DNA of 64,000 bases. Origin: Halomontanus rarus. GTDB taxonomy: Archaea > Halobacteriota > Halobacteria > Halobacteriales > Natrialbaceae. Positions 43,591 to 51,729 of the stretch are shown here, piece after piece. How positions within the stretch are numbered: the stretch's first letter is position 1; the number at the start of each line of letters is the position of its first letter. The stretch lies in contig NZ_CP071597.1 in assembly GCF_017357405.1 (NCBI RefSeq), forward strand, positions 124,001-188,000, written 5' to 3'. A program made the translations under genes and the position numbers. The notes below the pieces were generated by a model. That model saw only the letters and a program-made list of their open reading frames with translations. It was not told the origin of the DNA and made no database searches.

Positions 43591-44049
43591 CGAAAGAACA
43601 GCGTGAGTTCCCCGTCCCACTGTGGGTGGGGGTGAAGCGCGTCACGGGAGGACGAACACCATTGTGTTCAAATGTCCACACTTTCTCATTGTGGCTAGGA
43701 CCCACGTAAACAACCTCTCGAAACCCGCGTCTTCGACGCGGTGCGACTGGTGTGTCGAGCCTACGTAAGGGGGCTAACCTTCACGGACACTTGCCTCGCA
43801 GCAAGCGACAGGGGCGGAACGCCCCTCTCGAGATAACCCACGGTCGCGTCGGCCGGAACAACGACCTCGTTTCGGGACGCGACACGGCAACGAACGGTGG
43901 GAAACGTGTTCGGGTATACTTGGTTCCACGCGAGCCGTGAGGCGAGCGCGAAGGGAATTGAAGTTCGGTGCCGCCACCGTTCTACGTTTTCGTGGGAGTG
44001 GCCAGGGACGAACGCCGCGGGCCACCGCGCCCACGGTACTGTACCGGTC
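43591..44049. other. Hairpin-rich noncoding region of unknown nature
   Basis: 459 bp with no convincing protein gene. Perfect short hairpins occur at 43725-43741 (CCGCGTC-TTC-GACGCGG), 43790-43805 (CTTGC...GCAAG) and 43810-43826 (AGGGGCG-GAA-CGCCCCT). CCCACGTAA and CCTACGTAA are spaced near-repeats (43701, 43761), and AATTGAAGTTCGG lies near 43958. It does not match the cores of SRP RNA or RNase P RNA that I know. Candidates are a structured ncRNA or the remnant of a mobile element. Confidence 0.4.
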
Positions 44050-44721
44050 TCACTCCTCGACGCGATAACTCACCGCGATTCCCTCACCCAGCGGCAAGAC
44101 GACCGTCTCGAACGCCGGGTCGGTCGTCACCGTCTCGAGGTAGTCCGCGATCCCGCGGGTGTGTTCGTTGACGTCGTCCGGTCGGCCGCCCTCGAAGATC
44201 TCGAGGAGCTTCTCGAACTGGATCGGGCCAGCTTTCATCGCGTTGTCGGCGACGATCGCCCCGCCGACGGGAACCTTCGGCTTAATCGCCTCGAGTGCGT
44301 CCCGGTAGCGGTGTTTCTGATGGTCGATCAACACCACGTCGAACGGACCGTCGTAGGACTCGACGGTCTCCATCGCGTCGCCGTGCTCGTATCGCGCGAG
44401 GTCGTCGAACCCCCCTTCGGTCATGTACTCGCGGGCCATCTCGAGTTCGTCCGCGTCGAACTCAGTGAGGACGATCTCGCCGTCCGCCGGGAGCGCCTGC
44501 GCGAACCAGTACGCGGAGTAGCCGTATCCGGAGCCGAACTCGAAGATTCGCTCGGCGTCGGTCATGCGCGCGAGCAGTCGGAGAAAGCCGCCGACCTCGG
44601 GGCCGACGTTCGGGAACCCCTCCGCGGCGGCGTACTCGTCCATCTCGATCAGCGTCTCGTCGGGTTCGGGACCCGTCGCTCTACAGAACCGTGCGATTTC
44701 GTCTGCGAGAACTGACGACAT
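44050..44721 (-). CDS. SAM-dependent O-methyltransferase (class I, COMT-like)
   Basis: A 223-residue methyltransferase. Motif I is ERIFEFGSGYGYSAYWFAQ near residue 58, followed by VLTEFDADELEMA (SAM-binding Asp) and DVVLIDHQKHRYRDAL near 126, the metal/substrate segment of the caffeoyl-CoA O-methyltransferase group. GGAIVADNAMKAGPIQ near 150 is also typical. The start at 44721 (MSSVLADEIARF) suits a possible TATA element about 27 nt upstream; 44742 (MALVFDG) is an alternative. The substrate is unknown. Confidence 0.83.
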   Translation of the reverse strand: MSSVLADEIARFCRATGPEPDETLIEMDEYAAAEGFPNVGPEVGGFLRLLARMTDAERIFEFGSGYGYSAYWFAQALPADGEIVLTEFDADELEMAREYMTEGGFDDLARYEHGDAMETVESYDGPFDVVLIDHQKHRYRDALEAIKPKVPVGGAIVADNAMKAGPIQFEKLLEIFEGGRPDDVNEHTRGIADYLETVTTDPAFETVVLPLGEGIAVSYRVEE

Positions 44722-44866
44722 ACCGTCGAATACGAGCGCCATCCCATAGGTGTAGGGGGTCGACGGTGACCGTTCGAGTGGTGGGGCCGCTCGGAAGCGA
44801 CCGGTCCGTTCCACCCTCGACCATACCCCCGAACGGCCGCCCATCAGAATCGCCGTCCGTCCTCCC

Positions 44867-45826
44867 TCACCGGTTCCGACTGACCGGGAACGACACCCGA
44901 TTGGGGTGTTCGTTGAAACGCGCCAGCACTCGCTCGTACAGTTCGTTTTTCACCCGCTGGCTGCGCCGCGTGTGGACGAGATAGCGCACCCGCAGCGTCA
45001 CCCACGATTCCTCCTGACTGACGTTGACCGTTGGACCGCTGCGAACCTCGAGTTCGACGGGCGTCTCGTCCAACAGTTCCCGATAGCGGGCGACGTTGCG
45101 CTCCATCTCCTCGCCGAGGTACTCCTCGGCGACGGTCCGCAACTCCTGGCGGGCGAACTCGAGGTCGGTCTCGTAGGCGACCTGTACCGGGAGTTCGTTC
45201 CAGACGTAGGGCAACTCCTCCCAGGAGTAGTTGAACACCTCCGCGGAGAGCACCGTGCTGTTGGGCAGGGTGACGACCCGTCCGGAGGGCTGGTTCGTGG
45301 TGACGAGATCGCCGTTGATCTCCCACAGCGTCGTCACGAGGAAGTCGACCTCGAGGACGTCGCCGCTGGCCTCGCCGATCTGGACGCGGTCTCCGACCTG
45401 ATAGGGTCGCTTGATCGTGATGTACAGCCAGCCGAGCAACGAGAACAACGGTTGCTGTAAGGCGAACGTGACCGCGAAGCCGACGATTCCCAGCGAAAAG
45501 AGCACGCCGAGCCACTGTTCGGTGAGAACGCCGAGCAGTCCGACGATGGCGAGACTCCCGAGGACGAGTCGGAACACGTTCCGGGCGTCGTGGGCCCGCC
45601 GCTTGCTCACCATCGGCCGAACGAGTACCTGCTGGACGAGCACGTAGAGCCCGTAGGTGCCCGCGAGAACGGCGACCGCGAGGAGCACTTTCGAGACGAT
45701 CACGTCGCCGGGGACGGTCGCGACGGTCGGCCACCCCGAGTCGGGGTCCAGTTCCGCGACGACGTTCGCGGCGACGGTCGCCGCGAGTGCGAGGGCCAGC
45801 GACGCGTACCCGAGCGGTCGGTTCAC
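44867..45826 (-). CDS. MscS-family mechanosensitive channel
   Basis: A 319-residue channel that releases solutes under hypo-osmotic shock, important in halophiles. Three N-terminal helices are followed by the pore helix region LFSLGIVGFAVTFALQQPLFSLLGWLYI near residue 105. The beta domain carries RPYQVGDRVQIGEASGDV and the family signature VVTLPNSTVLSAEVFNYS near 180, then the C-terminal alpha/beta cage. The start is taken as GTG 45826 because an A/T box (45852-45856) lies 28 nt upstream; ATG 45889 would add 21 polar residues containing two Cys. Confidence 0.87.
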   Translation of the reverse strand: MNRPLGYASLALALAATVAANVVAELDPDSGWPTVATVPGDVIVSKVLLAVAVLAGTYGLYVLVQQVLVRPMVSKRRAHDARNVFRLVLGSLAIVGLLGVLTEQWLGVLFSLGIVGFAVTFALQQPLFSLLGWLYITIKRPYQVGDRVQIGEASGDVLEVDFLVTTLWEINGDLVTTNQPSGRVVTLPNSTVLSAEVFNYSWEELPYVWNELPVQVAYETDLEFARQELRTVAEEYLGEEMERNVARYRELLDETPVELEVRSGPTVNVSQEESWVTLRVRYLVHTRRSQRVKNELYERVLARFNEHPNRVSFPVSRNR

Positions 45827-46036
45827 TGGCCGACGTTTCGAGCAGCGACACAAAAACAGACCGGTTGTGACGTCGAAATTACGGCGCATCGTCGTCCGTT
45901 CCCCGATCTCGCCGCCCTCGAGCGGGTCCGCCCGGGTGCCGACCGGTGAACGCGGGCACCCCGCGTCGCCGCGTCGAATCTATCACTTGTCACCACGTTT
46001 TTGACTCGCTATCCCGTCTGTCTCACCAGAACTAGA

Positions 46037-46489
46037 ATGTCCGCGGAACACCCCCTCACCGAGTACGTCGACAATCTCGTCTACGAACCCGCGCAGGTCC
46101 ACGACCACGGGGTCGACCTCACCGTCAGCGCCATCTACGACGTGGCCGGACCCGGCCGCCTCGACTTCGGCGGCGACGAACTCGAGGACGCCGACCTCGA
46201 CCCGCTCCCGACCGCGAAGCGCCACGAGGACGACGAGTACGAGTGGTGGGACCTCGAGGCGGGACAATACGTCGTCCAGCACAACGAGTTTCTCACCGAG
46301 CCGGACGAGCCACTCTTTCTCCAGCCGCGAAACGAATTGCTCGCTCGCGGTTGCTCACACCCCTCGGTCCGCGTGTTCGATCACTTGCCGCTGATCCCGC
46401 TTTCGGTCGCCGGGGGCGGAGTTCGGATCAAGGAAAACGCCCGCGTGTCGACGCTGCTGGCGACGTCGAGGAGCGAGGTGTCAGAATAA
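46037..46489 (+). CDS. dCTP deaminase/dUTPase-superfamily protein
   Basis: A 150-residue trimeric-fold nucleotide enzyme of the kind that keeps dUTP low. HDHGVDLTVSAIYDVAGPG near residue 20 is the superfamily N-terminal strand. GQYVVQHNEFLTEPDEPLFLQPRNELLARG near 74 matches the conserved central region with its substrate-binding Arg. The usual RGGFGSTG-type C-terminal motif is replaced by VAGGGVRIKENARVS, so catalytic specificity is uncertain. It is divergent from the MscS gene, and a GTTTTTG box (45997-46003) lies upstream. Confidence 0.8.
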   Translation: MSAEHPLTEYVDNLVYEPAQVHDHGVDLTVSAIYDVAGPGRLDFGGDELEDADLDPLPTAKRHEDDEYEWWDLEAGQYVVQHNEFLTEPDEPLFLQPRNELLARGCSHPSVRVFDHLPLIPLSVAGGGVRIKENARVSTLLATSRSEVSE

Positions 46490-46526
46490 ACCGGACACTG
46501 CGATACCGTTCGATCTCTGTTCCGCC

Positions 46527-47402
46527 TCACGCCGTCCGCCCGACGGCGAGCATGTGCGTCGAGATATCCGCCACCGTCCGGTCATCCCGAAGCAGCCGAA
46601 CCGTCTCCTCGATCGCCTCGAGCGCGTCGGAATCGACGTCTTCGAGTCCGCTCTCGGTCCGCCGCAGCGAGGCGATTCCTTCCAGACCGACCAGCCGTTC
46701 GACCGTGAGTCCGTTGTCCTCGAGCAGCGCCTCCAGTTCCGCGGCCCGGAAGAAGTGGGCGCCGAAACACGCCGGATCGCGGTCGTCGCGAGCGTGAGCC
46801 TCGAGCAGTTCGAGGTCGTAGGTCCCGCGATCGGCGAACGCCGGGAGGAGTTCGACGTCGTCCTCGGCGTCCGGGACGGATCCGGCCTGTTGAACGATCG
46901 CCTGGATCATCGCGAGTCGGCCCATCACCGAGACGAACACGGGGGCGTTCGAGCGGGTGACGCGCTCGAGTTCGGCGACGGCGGTCCGCCGCTCGCCCGC
47001 GTCGAGGACGTGCGAGACGGGACCGCCGAGACAGAGGGTGGCGTCGAACGCGTCCGCGTCGAACGCGAGCTCTCGAACGTCGCCCCGCTCGATCGCGACT
47101 CGATCTCGCAGCCCTCGTTCACCGCACTTCTCGCGGGCGATGTCCAGTTGCGTCTCGCTGATGTCGACGAGCGTCACGTCGTAGCCCCGCTCGGCGAGCC
47201 AGACGGTGTACCGCCCGGCCGCGCCACCGACGTCGAGAACCCGGCCCGTGGGAGGGAGGTGTCGCTCGAGGGACTCGATCGTTCCCTCCCACTCGAGTCG
47301 GTGGTAGGGGTCGCGGTCGAGGCGCTCCCACTCGGCGTGACCCAGGTCGTCGTAGAATCGCTCGGGGTCCATCGTGTCCCACGAGTACGGATTGTCGGTC
47401 AT
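46527..47402 (-). CDS. SAM-dependent methyltransferase (class I)
   Basis: A 291-residue methyltransferase. Motif I GRVLDVGGAAGRYTVWLAE lies near residue 53, the acidic SAM ligand in DVTLVDISETQLDIA near 76, and the post-II motif in FDATLCLGGPVSHVLD near 120. The C-terminal 90 residues form a lid ending STHMLAVGRTA. The start at 47402 (MTDNPYSWDTMDP) is chosen because upstream residues in the longer frame are Arg-rich and atypical. The acceptor substrate is unknown. Confidence 0.85.
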   Translation of the reverse strand: MTDNPYSWDTMDPERFYDDLGHAEWERLDRDPYHRLEWEGTIESLERHLPPTGRVLDVGGAAGRYTVWLAERGYDVTLVDISETQLDIAREKCGERGLRDRVAIERGDVRELAFDADAFDATLCLGGPVSHVLDAGERRTAVAELERVTRSNAPVFVSVMGRLAMIQAIVQQAGSVPDAEDDVELLPAFADRGTYDLELLEAHARDDRDPACFGAHFFRAAELEALLEDNGLTVERLVGLEGIASLRRTESGLEDVDSDALEAIEETVRLLRDDRTVADISTHMLAVGRTA

Positions 47403-47463
47403 CGTCTGCCGATGACTCGGAACCGGCGGCCTGATAGTGATTGCGGCGGTGTGCGGTCGACTG

Positions 47464-48309
47464 TCACCCCGTCTGGGCCGCTCCGACGACCGCTCGAACC
47501 CGCTCGAGCGCGACCGGATTTTCCGGCTCGCCGCCGCGCTTGAACGCCGTCCCGACGATCGCACCGTCCGCACCGCGCTCGAAGACCTCCGGAACCGATT
47601 CGGGAGTTACGCCGCTGCCCACGATCACCGGCACGTCCCGCTCGAGGTCTCGAACCGTCTCGACGACGCACTCGAGGTCAACGAGCGCGGTCTCCTCGCC
47701 GGTTCCGGGCCCGGAGACGATCACGCCGTCCGCGAGGCCGCGCTCGACGGTCTCTCTGGTGGCGCGCTCGAGTCCCCGCTCGCCGATCGGGGTCGCGTGT
47801 TTGACGTGGACGTCCGCGAGGATCGCCACATCTGCGGTGATCTCTCGGCGCGATCGGAGCGTCTCGTGGGCGCGACCCTCGAGAATCCCTTGGTCGGTCG
47901 CCGCCGATCCCGTGTGGACGTTGACGCGGACGAACGACGCGCCGACGGCGCCGGCGATCGCGAGTGCCGCGTCGGCGTCGTTGCGAAGGACGTTGATCCC
48001 CAGCGGGACGTCGACGGCGTCGGCGACCGTTTTCGCGACGACGGTCATCTCCGCGACGACGTGGGTCGGAACCGACTCCGGGTAGAACGGCGCGTCGCCG
48101 AAGTTCTCGAGGACGAGGCCGTCGACGCCGCCCTCGAGCAGGGTTTCGGCGTCGGTCAGCGCTCGCTCGCGGATCGCCGCTCGGTCGCCGTCGAACCGGG
48201 GTGCGCCCGGCAGCGGCGGGAGGTGAACCATTCCCAGGATCGGCTGTTCGGTCTCGAATCGCTCGCGGAACGGGTGCGTCGGTGGCGGTGGTGGCGGTGG
48301 TGGCGTCAT
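47464..48309 (-). CDS. BtpA/SgcQ-family TIM-barrel protein
   Basis: A 281-residue protein of the BtpA family, related to cyanobacterial photosystem I biogenesis protein BtpA but common in archaea, where its role is unknown. PILGMVHLPPLPGAPRFDGD near residue 22 is the family signature, followed by DGLVLENFGDAPFYPESVP near 60, VNVHTGSAATDQG near 130 and IVGSGVTPESVPEVFERGADGAIVGTAFKRGG near the end. The N-terminus carries eight consecutive prolines from a GGTGGC-type repeat, outside the conserved domain. Confidence 0.85.
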   Translation of the reverse strand: MTPPPPPPPPTHPFRERFETEQPILGMVHLPPLPGAPRFDGDRAAIRERALTDAETLLEGGVDGLVLENFGDAPFYPESVPTHVVAEMTVVAKTVADAVDVPLGINVLRNDADAALAIAGAVGASFVRVNVHTGSAATDQGILEGRAHETLRSRREITADVAILADVHVKHATPIGERGLERATRETVERGLADGVIVSGPGTGEETALVDLECVVETVRDLERDVPVIVGSGVTPESVPEVFERGADGAIVGTAFKRGGEPENPVALERVRAVVGAAQTG

Positions 48310-48469
48310 TCGGTCTCGGTCATCTCTCGTCGTCCCAGCGACAAGAATGGCGGCGCTCCCGCGGTCGACGATCGCGTCCTGCGGTCCTCCTCTGCGGCCC
48401 GCCGACGAGACGCCGGCAAGGAACTCGCCTTCCAGACTCGTTTTCTCGAGCGGGTCGATACACACACTC

Positions 48470-49621
48470 GTGACCGACCTGTTCTCACCGCTCTCGATTC
48501 GCGACACCGAGATACCGAACCGTATCGCCGTCTCGCCGATGTGCCAGTACTCCTGCGAGACCGACGGCCTTCCGACCGAGTGGCACCGCGTCCACCTCGG
48601 GAGCCGCGCCGTCGGCGGAGCCGGCATCGTACTGACGGAAGCGACGGCAGTCGAGCCCCGCGGTCGCATCACGCCCCACGACCTCGGTATCTGGAGCGAC
48701 GAACACGCTCGTGCGCTCGAGCCGATCACCGCGTTCATCCGTGAACAGGGCGCGGTACCGGGAATCCAGCTGGCCCACGCGGGTCACAAGGCGAGCAAGC
48801 GTCGGCCGTGGGAGGGAAACGAACCGCTAGTGCCGGGTGAGAACGAAGGCGAAGACGAAGACGCGAACGGCTGGGAAGTCCGCTCGCCGAGTCCGGAGGC
48901 CTACCCCTTCGGCGGCGAGCCATCGATCCGCGAGATGGACCACGGAGACGTCCAGACGGTGATCGAGGCGTTCCGATCGGCCGCTCGACGATCGCTCGAG
49001 GCGGGCTTCGAGATCGCGGAGATCCACGCCGCCCACGGCTATCTGCTCCACGAGTTCCTCTCGCCGGTGACGAACCGCCGGGAGGACGAGTACGGCGGCG
49101 GCTTCGAGAACCGGACGCGACTCCTTCGTGAGGTGACTCGAGCGGTCCGCGAGGTCTGGCCGGACGAGCGGCCGGTCTTCGTCCGCATCTCGGGGACCGA
49201 CTGGCTCGAGGGGCGGGATGCGGACGGTGACTCCCGTTCTGAGGACGATGCCAACTCCTGGACTCTCGAGTCCTCCGTCCAGGTAGCGAACCAGCTGTCG
49301 GAGCTCGGCGTCGACCTGCTCGACGTGAGTTCTGGTGGACTCCACCCCGAGCAGGCGCCGCCGGCCGGGCCGAACTTTCAGGTCCCGCTCGCGGAGACGA
49401 TTCGAGCGGAGAGTGAGGGAGAGCTCGCGGTCGGCGCCGTCGGCGGGATCACCGAACCCGAGCAGGCCGACGCGCTGATCCGAAACGAACGGGCCGACCT
49501 CGTGCTGGTCGGTCGGGAGTTCCTCCGAGATCCGTACTTCGGGCTCCGCGCTGGGGACGAACTCGAGGGGGAGTCCGGAGAGGCGGCGTGGCCGATCCAG
49601 TACCGTCGAGCCGTTCGGTAG
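48470..49621 (+). CDS. NADH:flavin oxidoreductase, Old Yellow Enzyme family (YqjM-like)
   Basis: A 383-residue FMN enoate reductase that reduces activated C=C bonds. RIAVSPMCQYSCETDGLP near residue 17 carries the redox-tuning Cys of YqjM-type enzymes. IQLAHAGHKASKRRPW near 99 gives the active-site His pair. HAAHGYLLHEFLSP and NRREDEYGGGFENR near 186-208 are conserved, as is the C-terminal GREFLRDPYF. The start is taken as GTG 48470 because an ATG at 48347 would add 41 non-homologous residues and a T-tract (48441-48444) lies about 27 nt upstream. Confidence 0.88.
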   Translation: MTDLFSPLSIRDTEIPNRIAVSPMCQYSCETDGLPTEWHRVHLGSRAVGGAGIVLTEATAVEPRGRITPHDLGIWSDEHARALEPITAFIREQGAVPGIQLAHAGHKASKRRPWEGNEPLVPGENEGEDEDANGWEVRSPSPEAYPFGGEPSIREMDHGDVQTVIEAFRSAARRSLEAGFEIAEIHAAHGYLLHEFLSPVTNRREDEYGGGFENRTRLLREVTRAVREVWPDERPVFVRISGTDWLEGRDADGDSRSEDDANSWTLESSVQVANQLSELGVDLLDVSSGGLHPEQAPPAGPNFQVPLAETIRAESEGELAVGAVGGITEPEQADALIRNERADLVLVGREFLRDPYFGLRAGDELEGESGEAAWPIQYRRAVR

Positions 49622-49753
49622 TCGACTCATCGCCGTGCAGCGAGTGCACGCGGCGAGGGTGCGGAATCGAAATTCTCTCGCGGTCGACGGCCGCGGCTCG
49701 ATGTCACGGTCGCGGGCGACGAAGCGGCGTCGATTGTCGATCGAGCTGAGCGG

Positions 49754-50317
49754 CTACGCCTCGCGCCACTTGATCGAACAACCCTGCGAGGGCTGCCACT
49801 CGAGGTCGACGTCCGCTCCCGCGAGCACGGCGTCGATCGCTTCGCGGATCTGAAACCGCGTCGGTTCCTCGTCGGGGTTGAGCGCGTCGTCCAGTCGGCC
49901 CTGATAGACCAGTCGGAACTCGCCGTCCTCGCGGGCGAACAGGAACGGATCGGGCGTGCAGACGGCCCCGTACTCGCGGGCGACCGTCTGGGATTCGTCG
50001 CGCAGGTAAACGTCGTAGGCAATCGTGCCGTCCGCGACGAGTTCTCGCATCCGCTCGAACGAATCGTCGGGATACTCCTCGGCGTCGTTGGCGTTGATTC
50101 CGACGACGGAGACGTCGTCGTACTCGGCGGCCAGTTCGTTCAGCAGGTCGAACTTCGCCTTCGCGTACGGACAGTGGTTACACGTGAAGACGAGCAAGAG
50201 CGCCTCGCTCTCCGCGAACGACTCGAGCGTGTACGTCTCGCCGTCGGTGCCGGAGAGTTCGAAGTTCGGTGCGGGGTCGCCTTCCTGTAGTTCGGATTCG
50301 GATTCCTCTAGGACCAT
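49754..50317 (-). CDS. Thioredoxin-fold redoxin (AhpC/TSA-like)
   Basis: A 187-residue thioredoxin-fold protein. LLLVFTCNHCPYAKAKFDLL near residue 40 contains a CNHC active-site pair, and EYGAVCTPDPFLFARE near 115 provides the cis-Pro and a further Cys. The final residues include another Cys (SQGCSIKW). The pattern matches the redoxin family with predicted disulfide reductase or peroxidase activity. The start at 50317 is supported by a TTTAAGAT box (minus strand, about 50339-50346) some 25 nt upstream. Confidence 0.85.
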   Translation of the reverse strand: MVLEESESELQEGDPAPNFELSGTDGETYTLESFAESEALLLVFTCNHCPYAKAKFDLLNELAAEYDDVSVVGINANDAEEYPDDSFERMRELVADGTIAYDVYLRDESQTVAREYGAVCTPDPFLFAREDGEFRLVYQGRLDDALNPDEEPTRFQIREAIDAVLAGADVDLEWQPSQGCSIKWREA

Positions 50318-50428
50318 GCGTGTCGTTTTCCCGGTCTCCATCTTAAACGTCGTGTTCGTCGGTCGCTCGCGGTCGAGGAGGCCACAGCGTATCCAAGTAT
50401 TATGTATACCCCGCCACATCAGGGTGGT

Positions 50429-51070
50429 ATGAACACGCTCGAGGTGACGGACGAACAGTACGCGTTCATTCAGCAACTCCGCGAACGGATCTCCGCGGAC
50501 GTCGTCGGCAAGTACGGATACGTCCGCGAACGCGACGCGATCCAGTTTTTGATCGACAATCTCGACGGCGACATCGAGGTCGACGCCGAAATCGAGGTCG
50601 ACTCGGCCGCCGGCAAGGACGTCGCGGCGTCGGTCGATGCGGCGCTCGCCGAGACGGACTCGGGCGAGGGCGAAGGCGAAGGCGATGCAATCACGTTCGA
50701 CGAATCCGAGGATGCGCTGGGCGGTGAAGACGGATCGGGAGACGGAGAGGAAGCCCAAGAGGAAGCAGACGAAGACGGAAGCGACGACCTGGAGGACGAT
50801 GCGGACGAGTCGGCGGACGGTGAAGCGGACGAGACGGACGACGCGGACGCCGAAGACGAGGATGGAGACGAGGCCGCCGAGAGCGACGGCGCGGCTTCCG
50901 ACGACGACATGCTCGATCAGATGATGAACTTGCTCGACACCCACGACGACAAGTGGGAAGAGTCGCCCTCCGGCGACTACCGCTACCGCGTCGAACTCCC
51001 CGACGGCGGTACTGAAGACGTCCAGACGAAAGACGACGTGCGGGCGATCCTGTTCAAGAACTACCGGTAG
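50429..51070 (+). CDS. Highly acidic haloarchaeal protein with structured ends, unknown function
   Basis: A 213-residue protein in three parts. Residues 1-60 look like a small helical domain (VTDEQYAFIQQLRERISADV, VRERDAIQFLIDNL). Residues 65-160 are an extreme Asp/Glu/Ser/Ala/Gly low-complexity linker. Residues 160-213 form a conserved-looking end (MLDQMMNLLDTHDDKWEE, YRYRVELPDGG, VRAILFKNYR). The head could bind DNA or a partner, but no motif proves it. The start at 50429 follows a TATTATGTATA stretch (50397-50407) by about 28 nt. Confidence 0.72.
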   Translation: MNTLEVTDEQYAFIQQLRERISADVVGKYGYVRERDAIQFLIDNLDGDIEVDAEIEVDSAAGKDVAASVDAALAETDSGEGEGEGDAITFDESEDALGGEDGSGDGEEAQEEADEDGSDDLEDDADESADGEADETDDADAEDEDGDEAAESDGAASDDDMLDQMMNLLDTHDDKWEESPSGDYRYRVELPDGGTEDVQTKDDVRAILFKNYR

Positions 51071-51207
51071 TCGAGGAAGGGCCAGAAGATCGGACGCCGA
51101 ACGTCGCTTCTCGAGGAATCCCTCGACGCACTCCGACGTTCGCCGCCCCGTCGAGGTCGTGGGTGAGAGAGAGAGTAAGAACCCGTTCGAAACGCTACCA
51201 CGAGACA

Positions 51208-51219
51208 ACAACGTTTTTC
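51208..51219 (+). promoter_or_regulatory. TATA-like box for the Lrp-aminotransferase operon
   Basis: ACAACGTTTTTC: its T-tract (51214-51218) is centred 28 nt before the ATG at 51244. The same ACAACGTTTTT precedes the ATP-grasp fusion gene (17461-17471). Confidence 0.5.
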
Positions 51220-51243
51220 TCCCCGCTCGCGCTGTGAGAGCGT

Positions 51244-51729
51244 ATGAGCGAACGCGAGGTGCTCGAGTTGCTTCGTGAGAACGCGCGGTACTCCACGGCG
51301 GATATCGCGCGAATGACCGACCTCAGTGAGAGCGAGGTCGAGGCAGCGATCGAGGATCTCGAGGCAGCGGGCGTGGTTCGGGGCTACCAGGCCGTCGTCG
51401 ACTGGGACAAACTCGAGGACGAGCGGGTCCGCGCGGAGGTCGAACTCAACGTCACGCTCGACCGCGAGACCGGCTACGCCGACATCGCAGCGCGCCTCGC
51501 GCGGTTCCCGCAGGTGACGGCCCTGCGACTGGTCAGCGGCGACTACGACTTCGACATGGAAGTCGAGGGCGACTCCATCCGCGAGGTCTCCCAGTTCGTC
51601 AGCGAGAAGGTCGCGCCGGTTCCCGAGATCACCCAGACGGTCACCCACTACGTGATGACCTCCTACAAGGAGAACGGGATCGAACTCGGCGACGGCGACG
51701 ACGACGATCGACTCTCGTACTCGCTATGA
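51244..51729 (+). CDS. Lrp/AsnC-family transcription regulator
   Basis: A 161-residue regulator. Residues 1-55 are a winged helix (VLELLRENARYSTADIARMT, SESEVEAAIEDLEAAGVV), and residues 65-150 are the RAM/ACT ligand domain (DIAARLARFPQVTALRLVSGDYDFDMEVEG). Lrp proteins typically sense amino acids. Its stop overlaps the start of the aminotransferase gene by 4 nt (ATGA), so the two are co-translated and it probably controls that enzyme. Confidence 0.92.
   Translation: MSEREVLELLRENARYSTADIARMTDLSESEVEAAIEDLEAAGVVRGYQAVVDWDKLEDERVRAEVELNVTLDRETGYADIAARLARFPQVTALRLVSGDYDFDMEVEGDSIREVSQFVSEKVAPVPEITQTVTHYVMTSYKENGIELGDGDDDDRLSYSL

Noticed and set aside
43752..44034. Short frames on both strands in the hairpin-rich region
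   Set aside because: They encode Arg-rich peptides without a recognisable domain, and perfect hairpins interrupt them.
43591..44049. RNase P RNA or SRP RNA in the hairpin-rich interval
   Set aside because: The conserved cores I know for these RNAs (for example the GAGGAAAGTCC region of RNase P RNA) are not visible.
48276..48305. GGTGGC repeats as a CRISPR-like or regulatory array
   Set aside because: They encode a proline run at the BtpA-like N-terminus and are a simple triplet/hexamer repeat without spacers.
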